A DNA stretch of 64,000 nt from Lachnoclostridium sp. An76 (GCF_002161355.1 NZ_NFHL01000002.1:434001-498000), one strand, 5' to 3'; positions 46,101 through 53,037 are shown, numbered from the stretch's first letter. The notes: generated by a model not told the origin, from the letters alone. Numbers and translations are program-made.

Positions 46101-47320
46101 ATATAATTTTCATCATTGTCATATGTATGACCAGAATTTTCAATATCAAGATTTGGATCTGGCTCACCTGTTTTCTGATTTACTCCACAGCGCCCATGCG
46201 CATTTCCTTTGTGATCACTCAGTTGAGAACTCGCTTTCTCTATTGCTTGAAAATCATATGTTTTATTACCATTTTGTTCCTGTGTAAGATCGGCATCACC
46301 TCCATATAGCATAATATATTCGCCATTATGAGTATCCATATGCCATCCAACACCCAAATAAGCTTGATAGACTGCAGAATACACATGCTTTCCTGTTCCA
46401 ATTGCTCTCAGCTGATCCTCATTTCCAATCAGGATATACTCTGTCCCGTCATCTGCAGTAAAAATAACCTGCCCCTGGAATTTACGTCCGTCATTCTCTG
46501 TATCCAGCACCTCTGCCGCCTTCAGCTCCGGCATCTCCGACGTAAAATCGGTTGTCAGCACATAATTATGCGCATCCGTATACTCCAGCTGTGTCTCCTC
46601 TGCCTCATCCGCGAACACGATCTGCCCCATGCCGAATTCTTCCGCGATCATATCGTTGGACATGACGGTCTTCAGCGCTTCCGGATCGTTGGCTGTTCCC
46701 AGCTGGTAATTATTGTAGATATAGATCGTATCCGTCTCTGCGTCATACAGCGGAGATCCCGCGTTCCCGCCGGTTCCGGTGAAGCTTCCCGCGAATCCCG
46801 CCGGCAGCTGCCAGAGATCGCTGCTGTCCAGGCTGATCTCATTCATCAGCATATAAGCCGCATCGTTCCCGTATACGACCGCGCTGCCGTTTTCGTCTGT
46901 GACAGCGTCTCCGGTTCCGAATGTATCGGCGGAGTCATCCCCGGAGTACACCTGCGCCCCGGTTCCTACAGCTTCCAGCTGCTCAAGGTTGTAGATGCGG
47001 ATCAGGCCGCTGTCGTATACATTCTGCTCCGCAGGCACATTCTCCTGCTCTTTGGTTTCCGTATCTCCGGCGCTGCCTGATGTGTCCGCAGCGTCTCCGG
47101 ATTCTTCTCCGGGTTCCTCGTTCCCATCGGTATTTCCGGTGTTTCCGTTTGCGTCATCTGTATACAGCGTCACGGTCTGCGGATCGTCCACGCCGGTTTC
47201 CCCGATGTCTTCTGCCTGCACACTGACCGGACCGACGCTGGTATTGAGCATCGCTATAACGAGAGCCATTGCTACCAGCCGTTTCCAGGCGTGTTTACAG
47301 ATTCTTTTCAGTCTCATCAC
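37136..47320 (-). CDS. Giant cell-surface repeat protein (3394 residues)
   Basis: A signal peptide (about residues 1-36, ending SVQAE) is followed by an acidic linker and a region with DGTEYILIGNEDQLRAIGTG-like text. From about 600 to 2330 roughly 29 repeats contain GGF(A/V)G or GGY(A/V)G, in units of about 50-130 residues, resembling GLUG-type adhesin repeats. A Cna-B-type domain follows near 2490-2570 (FQKVWVDDGNSG), then beta-rich domains including one near 2870 (FKGTGFDLISLTSRDTGAV). The C-terminus has five 12-residue GEGEEGGxQTTP repeats, QTGD, a hydrophobic helix and RRKRR, a sortase-like signal without classic LPXTG. Its start overlaps the upstream kinase-like gene by 26 bases. Role inferred: adhesion or matrix. 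Confidence 0.85.
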   Translation of the reverse strand: MMRLKRICKHAWKRLVAMALVIAMLNTSVGPVSVQAEDIGETGVDDPQTVTLYTDDANGNTGNTDGNEEPGEESGDAADTSGSAGDTETKEQENVPAEQNVYDSGLIRIYNLEQLEAVGTGAQVYSGDDSADTFGTGDAVTDENGSAVVYGNDAAYMLMNEISLDSSDLWQLPAGFAGSFTGTGGNAGSPLYDAETDTIYIYNNYQLGTANDPEALKTVMSNDMIAEEFGMGQIVFADEAEETQLEYTDAHNYVLTTDFTSEMPELKAAEVLDTENDGRKFQGQVIFTADDGTEYILIGNEDQLRAIGTGKHVYSAVYQAYLGVGWHMDTHNGEYIMLYGGDADLTQEQNGNKTYDFQAIEKASSQLSDHKGNAHGRCGVNQKTGEPDPNLDIENSGHTYDNDENYIIFRNIDLLATGENSDGEDTPWEPLMFSGNMIGSVNMAGIDVETGVIDKSAIDPVEISNITVNKSGEIDLEKDPQGAGFFGTIGSLPGEDGNILMSKGLVTVTGLDLKNVIIKNESTEVKHDVGLLDGIVGGLAWVLDLILGLFGIDSVGDLSDMLLNGMDANPSMFAAGSFAGAISGQVEISKCSVENATVNNVADRTGGFVGDVQGKTLYTLTGVGELTDLLAKILNGLPFLGLGNIVDVLLNGGILDLDQLIPVGFAAPVIKDCHLTNVKQDIGSANTSFNGGFAGRIEGGFIQNVTMTQNTDLTVTGNKFAGGFAGSIANTEVKGLLDQLDIDLFEAVFSQSIVSDVKVSGTGKITVSGSDKEQTTAAYTGGFSGYIASSYVIRCAIENLGKVSSSGNYVGGFTGYTSPGASITLNEEYTGVTKVSILDDVLELLKDVLAGVESGKDDLLSLVGVSPAHIYGCEASGLTGAEITGKDYVGGFAGRADGAKFGTSSQDTLSKLDPVKDNKVSYNGEDIPCSATNISVVRGKEGYAGGFIGYAATASMAGILDSTLVGAANVVPVEADGVVIRGNSAGMTVQNEKGVAAGAVGAAIGTNLKNVKVENVKEITSPNDAAGFVSKAGVGNLVSAGGLNILGLIKINSLLSVAGVIQVNISDSSVSGMDGGFTVSSTGETDGNMIHRAGGFVADGGSAIISGSTVNGLKKVSTKDEENGYAGGFVGISQTDGLADLADDNNEETVLPETTLISITDLLTAVPYLIPKYTDCDVVYAEDTENYQVEAACAGGFAGKLESGTIDNSQKDNIAVQKICNVRGKYYAGGFAGIATSGGLAASRGGIDLLGANVNVGDLVSVLNVYIPVIKNAGVSSDKGLTVVSDGKIETAGEETAADTESSLKQFESNSGSAGGYLGFGSGVQISGCDVNKLRHTNVQEPEDLQQQDGSAYFAEDSKYAVKAPQYAGGFVGKLDIGNAAAVGNGLGVLDKVLNLQEALDVLDVVSSNITDSDVTGDAGGFSVLADGKESGKAIGHAGGYAGSVDGSLIENSNSHNFAYIIGQETAGGFVGNMEPGSVAEVIGDVNVLGGIASVENLASILNSFIPRIHSSSTDAVPCGGVVRAEAESEENDAGGIDLKGVAGGYVGYNNGGEIEGQNGIIASADRIRSVYGYEYAGGYTGYLQNANLVDTGSISLLFGLIKLDNPLQGLQAVYATQTDTSVTGPLRNLSYDRFRSWYESVGKNGAYGSQFKDLYDGGATLYDQNIEKYIYGYEVTAGRADLESNADKRAGVAGGYVGKMTGSIVTNGQAYDLKRVEAMRSAGGYAGEMTIGSLAGVGGLEVAGVPITQGLDVLQTFVPVINNSSVRGYASGIEIEATGYSDQENDHQGNAGGYAGYVQGGTIMGTADAKCAVNGIKSVKAREYAGGYAGQIVPGSLATVDTSSQNGLLEQLLGAIIGTPGDLASLLNATISRVEYSEVTAYSDAGYVVDGTYKSEGTVEGILSKVDGSEKYAKAVGGYAGMLQGAVIGDSDIDTPGIEGNHDSAAGAIVKGVRRVTGGEYAGGFVGLGDVSAVAEVSAGGTSILGKLLGLGALDVLDAFRTYIYDSSVTGSTAYGLIVNAKEGIQKENQEEGDYTVYSGSAGGFAGTLLNGTILNSSVDELKAVEAVNYSGGFIGHSGKSGLVDLDDVGLVEGALGNLLGANAGIADVCGSTIKDSTVTGMKGGYTVKSSNGDDEIAGGFIGNGDLARMENNHASELKQVASDKTAGGFIGKTSFAYLIQVGVNSGLLQPLVDLLLALVNGLLQPDKLPDDGIIHISLGEEVLDIKVLNENGVLSATILGLKVSVELIDEKRNVIQVNIGDSSITIQASGDSVTAEEIKDVINISLIKANRTRVVDSTVTGTSIGYDVFGAGATNDEKGSGDGYAGGFVGYNNEGLLENNIMDLADTIKGADGKIGEFSGTSSLKSNYTELKDIEGTNNTYHVYRKWDDGKLTHIYNNSNVLSSNGAKKEIGGISYYDYSVQHMQYENMYKHNDVWNGAYQTTAKNIARFPVNVYVSGDQADLMLGTPTYANESDIEDIESEMQDPCAAEGDHTFQKVWVDDGNSGNTRPSEPSEINVTLKAAKEDGTEDQEASESFKMDASMAGSDKDVWTTSVDAPINYADADGTIHKYDYTVTEVPIKNSSGDQTYATIYKDVDDYTHQIINYLPTELIREDTVVIDYGLSVDIDVLTNDKALENGGKLVAVAAERQPGAINEDTKPEEGQPQEDPGVILDETLLGKVTDKLASGFETKGEAAGTYGTAYIKAGENGAADEIRFTPDTMEMDSCQQIMYAVQLPDNNGQSQYVYGMVTVVPATIIYYEDNSGAIHYKDGGYSTEKLEEDELANLTDDKDNWKTHGKWSIVTDGKVPGSDVQDTDRPGEAEIKEVIDNVYGNDTHYRDCNTYSNGSSHYVRVSAVNTYQNGGTSPMATFTFKGTGFDLISLTSRDTGAVTIRVYKGTNNEGERILNHTVDTYYGYTCTRDKETGRLIWTPDESSTDILYQIPILKEEMEEYGQYYVEVVPMYYDMYDKYDDKYYDIYVDAVRIYDPADPKGNDYKVIEDVYQTDGENHPDYTELRQILLNADNVGGQIPNGAVFVDGNGELGNISAYESFGPKNEVYLAPGQAISFYLWTNEKPDKVQLGAKLALGTDTKLAIATAVQEGDPEAAKSWSFYKVKNWDINTSYDMYYEFTDNCVWEEADGENPYMAYRTAYPIVIANPKTLYGDGKLAENEDTAILSLTNLQWTGRTSGATEDVEDQPGTEEGTMPGQDDVQARMAKAGARTMQVMAAEDTQDSITLMASVAPENIPAAYYFINQSDSSEEDGGQTTPGEGEEGGGQTTPGEGEEGGSQTTPGEGEEGGGQTTPGEGEEGGSQTTPETGDNNAQQKPAGQAPGNNEDSAGDPADKTPDKSGYSAVQTGDMVAAAGFAVLFAMMALSAIAASAAVYYRRKRR
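37365..37535. repeat. 36-bp tandem repeats in the cell-wall region of the giant gene
   Basis: About five copies encode GEGEEGGxQTTP, with sequence variants among copies. Such wall-spanning repeats often vary in number by recombination or slippage. Confidence 0.8.
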
Positions 47321-48803
47321 TTTTTTCTCCCTTCCTTTTTTTTACTTTATCTGAATCTCTGTCTTTGGATTTTTCTCCCCGGCTGCCGTAACCGTAGCGT
47401 TTTCGGTAGCCGTATCCATATCTGTACTTATATCCGTAGCTGTATCCGTAACCGTAACCATAACCGTACCGGGATACATGGATCTTGCTCCCGTTCATGA
47501 CGCCGCCCAGCACAGCGGGTGCGGACTCATTCAGCATTTCCATGGCGTCTACCAGTTTTCCCACAGAGAGATGGTCCTCCCTCAGGACGAATATGGCAGC
47601 GTCCACAAGCTTTGCCAGGGTCTGTCCGTCTGCGTAGGACAAAAGCGGCGGGCTGTCGATGACCAGGAAATCATACCGTTCCTTCATACCTTCCAGGAAA
47701 CGCCGGATCATGGGGCTTCCCAGTATCTTCGCCGCCCTGTCGGCAGGCTCCTGTATCCCGTATACAGTCAGCCGTCCGGACAGTGCGGTCCGCTCTGCGA
47801 GGAACGCAGTGCCTTCCACCTGCATGACATTCTGCAGTTCTGTATCCTTTTTGATTGGGATCCTCTTCAGCTGGGCGGGCTTCCGCAGGTTCAGGTCGAC
47901 CAGTGCGGTCTTCCATCCCCGGTATGCCAGGGACAGCGCCAGATTCGCCGCCGCAGTGGACACGCCCTCTCCCTCTGACGCGCCGGCCAGCAGATAGGTG
48001 CATGTGCCGGACCGTTCTTTTTCTTTCTCCAGTCTCCGCCGGACCGCCGCCACCGCTTCCTTCATCTCGAAGTTGCGGGAACTGTCCCTGGTGATCATCG
48101 GCGTGGCTGTACCTTTCTTCCGCTCTGCCGCTTTTACGTACGGCAGGGTGCCCAGGCACCCGGTCCTGAGGGATTCCCTGATCTCTTCTTCTTCGGTAAT
48201 GGTCCGTCGGAAGAACGCATACGCGCCGGCCAGTACGGCATAGGCCATAAGCACGCCCCCGCACGCCCAGGTTTCCGCTCTCAGGTAATCCGGCGTATTG
48301 CAGACAGACGCCGCCTCCGGGCTCTCGATCATTTCCAGGCTGATCTCCATCAGCGCCGCCCGGAATACCCGGGCGTAATTATCCAGGAATACCTGCACGA
48401 CCTTTTCCGCCGCTTCCGGATCTTCACTCTGTGCCGCCACGGTGAAGAGGTTCGTCGTCCCCACCCGGCTCGCCACGATACTGGCAGGCAGTGTCTCTGT
48501 CCCCAGGTCCGCCTTCATGGCATCCTGCATCACATCGCTGTACAGGATGGATTCGAAGGATACGGACAGTTCGTCTGCCGCGTCCTTATTATACAGATAG
48601 TTTTCTTCTCCGTTCATCTCTTTCGTCACCGCGAAGGTGGCCCTGGATTCGTACAGCGGTGTATAGGACAGCCGGATAAATGCCGCTGTCCCGCACGCGG
48701 TAAGGAGCAGCACCGGCAGCGCGGCCTTCCAGGTCCGGAGCAGGAACTGGAAGATCTTACGGACCAGGTCGTAGAGGTCGATAGTATCATAGTTATGTTC
48801 CAT
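47295..48803 (-). CDS. Wzz/BY-kinase-like protein with degenerate P-loop and tyrosine-rich tail
   Basis: 502 residues. The N-terminal Wzz-type part has membrane helices near 25-45 and 175-195. The kinase-like part has a Walker A equivalent of ASEGEGVSTAAANLA, which lacks the lysine before Ser/Thr; Walker A' is TALVDLNLRKPAQ and Walker B VIDSPPLLS. The C-terminus (about 447-480) is a run of alternating Tyr and Gly (RYGYGYGYGYSYGYKYRYG) with about fifteen tyrosines, then a Lys/Asp-rich tail. It therefore looks like a phospho-acceptor rather than a kinase, complementary to the next gene upstream, with which it overlaps by 11 bases. Confidence 0.85.
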   Translation of the reverse strand: MEHNYDTIDLYDLVRKIFQFLLRTWKAALPVLLLTACGTAAFIRLSYTPLYESRATFAVTKEMNGEENYLYNKDAADELSVSFESILYSDVMQDAMKADLGTETLPASIVASRVGTTNLFTVAAQSEDPEAAEKVVQVFLDNYARVFRAALMEISLEMIESPEAASVCNTPDYLRAETWACGGVLMAYAVLAGAYAFFRRTITEEEEIRESLRTGCLGTLPYVKAAERKKGTATPMITRDSSRNFEMKEAVAAVRRRLEKEKERSGTCTYLLAGASEGEGVSTAAANLALSLAYRGWKTALVDLNLRKPAQLKRIPIKKDTELQNVMQVEGTAFLAERTALSGRLTVYGIQEPADRAAKILGSPMIRRFLEGMKERYDFLVIDSPPLLSYADGQTLAKLVDAAIFVLREDHLSVGKLVDAMEMLNESAPAVLGGVMNGSKIHVSRYGYGYGYGYSYGYKYRYGYGYRKRYGYGSRGEKSKDRDSDKVKKRKGEKSDETEKNL

Positions 48804-50172
48804 ACCGCACCTCCCCTGTTCGGTCCGCCTGTGTCCGTCTCCTCAGTTCCGGCATAGTGCGGTTGAGCACGCAGCCCATCACCGGGGTGTCCTGAGCCAG
48901 ATAACGGTCGATGGTGCGGCTGAGCAGAGGCACCGGCGTATAGTCCTGCCGGATCACCAGCAGCACTGCGTCGGAGTATCCGGCAATGATCAGCGCATCG
49001 CCCATCAGCCCCGCCGGCGGGGTATCGATGAAGACGTAATCATAGCGTTCACGGCATTCCGCGACCAGCTCCCGCATCCGGTCCTGCTCCAGCAGTTCGC
49101 TGCTGTTCTCCAGGGCCCTGCAGGTTATGAGGAAGTCCACGCCGGACCTGCTGTGGGTGTGCACGGCGCTCTTAAGGTCCGCTTTGTCCCGGAGGACCTC
49201 CTCCAGGCCTTCCGCCGTCTCCAGGTCCATGATCTTCCCCACGGCCGGCTTCCCCATATCGCCGTCGATCACCAGGACCTTCTGCTTCCGCTGCGCCAGC
49301 GCGATGGCCAGGTTCACTGCCACGGAGGTCTTGCCCTCGTTCTCCATCGTACTGTTCACAGTGATCACCTTATAATTATGCTTCCGGGCCGACGCCTCGA
49401 ACCGGTCCCGGAGCCTTCGGAATGTCTCTACAAAATTCAGGCTGGATGTGATCTGTGTGATCAGCAGCGCCTTTTTAATATGAACCCCGCTGCTCCGCAG
49501 GATCACTTTTGATTCGCTTGGGATGCTACCCAGCAGCCGGATCTGCAGCCGGCTTTTCACAGTATTCCTGTCCTTCACTGTATCCCGCAGCCATACGTTG
49601 GCAGCCAGCAGGACGATGACCGCGCAGGCGCCCGCAGCGCCGAAGAGCAGCATATTCCGGCCATGCCGTACCTGGTTGGAAGGCTGCAGGGGCACGCTCA
49701 TCTTCTCCAGGATGTCCATCCTCATGCTGCCGATGACCAGATCCGTCATCTCGCGGTAGCGGTCCATCATGGCATACATCATCAGGTACGATGTGCGCGG
49801 AGATTCCGCCGATGCCGCGATGGTCACGATATTTGTCCCCGGCGTTTCCTCTGCGCTGTATGTCCCGCGCAGTTCATTTATATCCAGATCTTCACGTATC
49901 TTATCAAGGAATACATTACTGTTAAGAATGTACTGGAATGCCTCCGCGATCTCCGACTCCTCGCTCCCATCCGCGCCGTATTCCGGCATGTGCATGGCAA
50001 AGGATGCTTCCGTCCTGTACTGCGGCACATAGAACAGCGTAAGGAACAGATCCCCCGCAGCAGCAGCGGCAGCGGCGGCCAGGCAGATCAGATGCCATCG
50101 CAGCGCCACGCTGCGGACGATATTATAGACCTGCTGTTTCCAGTCCTGACTCCCTGTCTCTTTCTTTTCCAT
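48793..50172 (-). CDS. Bacterial tyrosine kinase (BY-kinase) with Wzz-type membrane part
   Basis: 459 residues. Two helices (about 27-50 and 173-193) flank an extracellular Wzz region; the cytoplasmic kinase carries an intact P-loop NSTMENEGKTSVAVNLA, Walker A' VLVIDGDMGKPAVGK and Walker B VFIDTPPAG. Unlike usual BY-kinases it lacks a C-terminal tyrosine cluster. The gene upstream encodes the cognate type of phosphatase two places before it (CpsB-like). I infer that this kinase phosphorylates the tyrosine tail of the protein encoded next. No polysaccharide genes are nearby. Confidence 0.88.
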   Translation of the reverse strand: MEKKETGSQDWKQQVYNIVRSVALRWHLICLAAAAAAAAGDLFLTLFYVPQYRTEASFAMHMPEYGADGSEESEIAEAFQYILNSNVFLDKIREDLDINELRGTYSAEETPGTNIVTIAASAESPRTSYLMMYAMMDRYREMTDLVIGSMRMDILEKMSVPLQPSNQVRHGRNMLLFGAAGACAVIVLLAANVWLRDTVKDRNTVKSRLQIRLLGSIPSESKVILRSSGVHIKKALLITQITSSLNFVETFRRLRDRFEASARKHNYKVITVNSTMENEGKTSVAVNLAIALAQRKQKVLVIDGDMGKPAVGKIMDLETAEGLEEVLRDKADLKSAVHTHSRSGVDFLITCRALENSSELLEQDRMRELVAECRERYDYVFIDTPPAGLMGDALIIAGYSDAVLLVIRQDYTPVPLLSRTIDRYLAQDTPVMGCVLNRTMPELRRRTQADRTGEVRYGT

Positions 50173-50186
50173 CTGCGGTTTTCTCC

Positions 50187-50993
50187 CTATTGTATCACAA
50201 CGATCCCTTTGGCGCGTCCGCTGCTCCCGGTATCGCTGGCGAGATAATAATATACTTCGTAGGTTCCCGGCTTGCTGAAATCTACACCGGACTGGATCTC
50301 CACCTCATCCAGCAGCTCCATGCGGGACTGCTTGCTTATGATGATATCGCGGATATTGGATCTGAGATCATATGTCTCCCCGGCCGGAAGATAGAGCAGA
50401 TAGTTCCCGAGTACGATGTCGGCCAGATAGACGCTGCGGTCATAATCGCAGCTCACGCTGAGGTACGCCTCTGTCCCCGTACTGTCAGTAACGGAGAAGT
50501 CCAGCCGTACAGAATCTTCCTGCAATGTCCCGATCTTTACGTTCAACCTGTTGGAGATGTCCCCGTCCACACAGCTTGTGGCGCTGCCCAGGCGGTTCAA
50601 TTCCACATCCGACAGGTTGTCCACCACCAGGGAACCTGTCAGCCCGATCACCGGCGGGGTATAATCTGTATAGCTCAGCGTCCGCTCCGCCTGAGCGGGC
50701 GTATTCTCGCTGTCGAATACTACGTAGCGCACCGTCCGCCTCCCCTGGTCGTCAAAGACCGATATGGAGTCGATCAGGACCTGGTCCGTCAGGTCGCCGT
50801 CCTCCGGGTCTGAGGCTGTGACGCCTTCGAGCAATGCACCGGCGTCATCCTGCACACTGAGTTCAATATGGCCGGTATCAAATGATATCGACGGCGCTCC
50901 GTTGTAGTCTTTCTTTGTATATAGAAATAAAAATATGAAATAGGCTATCAATATAACCGCCGCTGCCGCGGCGCACAGGATCTTTCTCTTCAT
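50187..50993 (-). CDS. Membrane-anchored Ig-like/DUF5011-like surface protein
   Basis: 268 residues with a single N-terminal helix (about 4-26, ILCAAAAAVILIAYFIFLFLY) and no lipobox. The extracellular part contains cadherin/Ig-like pieces of the DUF5011 kind (TASDPEDGDLTDQVLIDS, VRYVVFDSENTPAQAERT) and ends YEVYYYLASDTGSSGRAKGIVVIQ. It is 14 bases upstream of the kinase gene and overlaps the phosphatase gene by four bases. Possibly a periplasmic-face sensor or scaffold for the kinase; function unknown. Confidence 0.7.
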   Translation of the reverse strand: MKRKILCAAAAAVILIAYFIFLFLYTKKDYNGAPSISFDTGHIELSVQDDAGALLEGVTASDPEDGDLTDQVLIDSISVFDDQGRRTVRYVVFDSENTPAQAERTLSYTDYTPPVIGLTGSLVVDNLSDVELNRLGSATSCVDGDISNRLNVKIGTLQEDSVRLDFSVTDSTGTEAYLSVSCDYDRSVYLADIVLGNYLLYLPAGETYDLRSNIRDIIISKQSRMELLDEVEIQSGVDFSKPGTYEVYYYLASDTGSSGRAKGIVVIQ

Positions 50994-51730
50994 GCTCCCA
51001 GTGTCCCCTGAATATCCCGGTCTTCAATGATTCTGCGCGGATTTTCTGCAAAGAGCCTTTCCGCCCGGCGTCTGCCGAATGTATCGCGCACATAGGCGTA
51101 TACGCCTCCCAGCCTGCTGTCCCGTCTCACCGGGTGGTGGGCATCGCTCGCGATGAAGTCTGCCTCATCCCGTTCCAGCAGCCGCACCGCAGACATAAGC
51201 GCCGCTTTGCCGTGCCGTCCCGCCAGGCTCCCCTTATTGATCTGGAAGAGCGCTCCCTCCCGTCTGGCCTGAGCCGCGAGATGCGTATGCTTCCGGATGC
51301 ACCCGTAGCGCTCAGGATGTGCGATAACGGGAAGATATCCGCATTCCCTGGCCGTGCTGATCCCTTCCATAAGATCGCGGGGCTCCGCGTCAAAGAAGTA
51401 TTCCATCAGCAGATACCGGCTGCCGCACAGCGTAAAGTAATCCTCTGCATGGTACAGCATCTCCCGGCGCCCTTCATAGAGCACTTCCATCCCCGGATGG
51501 ATCGGAATACGGATTTCTCTCTCCCACGCAGCTTTCCGAAGCATTTCCAGCCTTCGGTCCAGTTCATCTCTGTCAAAATTAAAAAAGCCATAAGCCGGCG
51601 CACAGTGGGGAGTCACGATAATCTCGTCAGTTCCATCCGCAGCGGCCTCCTTCAGCAGCTGCAGTGAGGTTTCAAGATCCGGGGCGCCATCGTCGGCTCC
51701 CGGCAGGATATGTGTATGTATGTCGATCAT
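50990..51730 (-). CDS. CpsB/YwqE-type tyrosine-protein phosphatase
   Basis: 246 residues from the ATG at 51730, which has GGAGG nine bases upstream; the open frame to 51799 is not used. It is a PHP-domain metallophosphatase: MIDIHTHILPGADDGA, ITPHCAPAY-like strand, HPGMEV, VIAHPERYG and FIASDAHHP give all metal ligands. It dephosphorylates BY-kinases and their substrates. First gene of the 18.6-kb leftward array. Confidence 0.9.
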   Translation of the reverse strand: MIDIHTHILPGADDGAPDLETSLQLLKEAAADGTDEIIVTPHCAPAYGFFNFDRDELDRRLEMLRKAAWEREIRIPIHPGMEVLYEGRREMLYHAEDYFTLCGSRYLLMEYFFDAEPRDLMEGISTARECGYLPVIAHPERYGCIRKHTHLAAQARREGALFQINKGSLAGRHGKAALMSAVRLLERDEADFIASDAHHPVRRDSRLGGVYAYVRDTFGRRRAERLFAENPRRIIEDRDIQGTLGA

Positions 51731-51794
51731 AATTTCGTCCCTCCTGCTGTTCCCTGCGGCAGAATATGCCGCTCTGAGGGCTCCGAAAAATTGT

Positions 51795-51824
51795 ATCATA
51801 TATTAACAGGCACTACTATACCAA
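51795..51824 (-). promoter_or_regulatory. Probable promoter of the surface-protein array
   Basis: Minus strand TTGGTA (51824-51819), 18 bases, TATGAT (51800-51795), 65 bases before the phosphatase start. A run of ten G residues lies about 75 bases further upstream. Confidence 0.5.
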
Positions 51825-51897
51825 TAAACGACATTTTTCCCCTCTTCTGCCTATTATCTTACTTCTTGATAAATCGCCAGAAATTCACATATTTTCA

Positions 51898-51907
51898 CCC
51901 CCCCCCC
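51898..51907. repeat. Ten-base C/G homopolymer upstream of the surface array
   Basis: Ten C residues on the plus strand (G on the transcribed strand), followed by A-rich DNA. It lies 168 bases before the first start codon. Tracts of this length are prone to slipped-strand length changes. Confidence 0.85.
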
Positions 51908-52030
51908 GAAAAAAATCTGAAAAAACAAAATCTACCAAAATGCGACTTATTTTATGCCAAAAACTTCTTCTGTACAGCTGGATTGCGGATCCGTATGCCG
52001 TCATTATCACATTTTTACATCTCAGGGCAT

Positions 52031-52067
52031 AAAAAATCCGGGATCTTCTGTTTTCCAGAAGCCCGGA
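52031..52067 (-). terminator. Terminator of the disrupted surface-protein gene
   Basis: Minus strand TCCGGGCTTCTG pairs with CAGAAGATCCCGGA (two-base bulge) and is followed by TTTTTT. It shields the array promoter from transcripts of the pseudogene upstream. Confidence 0.75.
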
Positions 52068-52184
52068 AATTAAAAGTTATTCCCACTCATTTACAATATT
52101 CTCCCACGCCCTGTTTCCAGTGTTAATAGAGAATGGTCACACAAGCGCCACAATAATTCAAAAAGCGATTTTATTAAACTTTTT

Positions 52185-52796
52185 CTAAAAAACTTTACGC
52201 TTTCTTCTATAAGCGATTCCTGGCGCGATGCATCCTCCTGCGCCGACAGCGCCAAGGATGATATATGGCATAACTGCCGTATTGTCACCTGTATTCGTTC
52301 CCGGAAGCTGAGCTTCGTAAGTAGGAATTTCCGCCATAACCTCGTTTGAACTTAAATTGTAGTTTCTTTCCTGCTCGTTTCCGTCTCTGTCCTTATACGT
52401 GTCAGCTCATGAAATGTCAGCCTGGTTAATGATACGTCTTACTTCATGGTCGTTTTCCGTAGAAGTTTCGCTGCGGTTCGCGAAGGTCACATTAAGTACG
52501 ATTTCTCCGCTTGTAAAATACTCCAGCGTATTTGCATAAACTACTTTTACGCCTACAACCTGACCGTCAAAATCTACCGTATGGTCGGTTGAAATATCTT
52601 CAAAGTTCTTTAATTCAGTCCATGTACCCGCCTCTTTTTCTTCAGGGCTCTTCTGAACGTAGATCACCGCTCCGGCCTTTTCATTGGCGTCTCCATTTAC
52701 GGAAGCATTTACGGTTACAGAATTGATCGTATAGTCTCCGTCTTTCGCGTAAATCTCAAACTGCGCTCCTGAAAGATTCTGCGTTCCGCCTTCGTT
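52185..52796 (-). pseudogene. 3' fragment of a sortase-anchored surface protein with an in-frame stop
   Basis: Reading from about 52796, the frame gives SGAQFEIYAKDGDYTINSV, further beta-rich text, then HEVRRIINQADIS and TGA (52409-52407). The same frame continues with ADTYKDRDGNEQERNYNLSS and a C-terminal sorting signal LPGTNTGD, a hydrophobic helix and YRRKRKVF before TAG at 52185. So one nonsense codon separates the anchor from the rest, and the 5' part of the gene is missing, replaced by integrase sequence. A functional, anchored protein cannot be made without read-through. Confidence 0.8.
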
Positions 52797-53037
52797 TCGT
52801 TATTACCAAAATGCTTTTCTCAAAATCAAAATCTATTGGAGTCAACGCCAACAATTCGCCCAAACGCAGACCGCACCAATAAAGTATTTCAAATGCGATA
52901 AATGATGCAGGCCGATCTTTAATTACGGCAGAAAACTGCCGATATTCCTCTTTCGTCCAAATGAGAATTTCGCCCGCCCAGTTTTTATAGCGGGCAGAAG
53001 CAAACTATGTTCCGTTTTTGTCTTTGTAAGCTTCCAT
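52797..53037 (-). pseudogene. Tyrosine integrase remnant
   Basis: Minus-strand text starts MEAYKDKNGT, TAG (53007-53005), FASARYKNWAG, as in Tn916-like integrases that have Trp at the stop position. It then jumps to ILIWTKEEYRQFSAVI and FEILYWCGLRLGELLALTPIDF, the start of the catalytic domain including the first Arg, skipping about 130 residues. The frame ends where the surface-protein fragment begins. Three defects show it is dead. Confidence 0.75.

Noticed and set aside
46328-47080. Plus-strand ORF opposite the start of the giant surface gene
   Set aside because: Antisense to the signal peptide and linker of a 3394-residue frame; no motif or ribosome site.
49663-50247. Plus-strand 194-codon ORF opposite the BY-kinase
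   Set aside because: Shadow frame with no recognisable domain; the minus frame has full kinase motifs.
52407-52409. TGA as selenocysteine codon in the surface-protein fragment
   Set aside because: No SECIS-like hairpin was seen directly after the codon and a surface protein with a lost 5' end is more simply a pseudogene.
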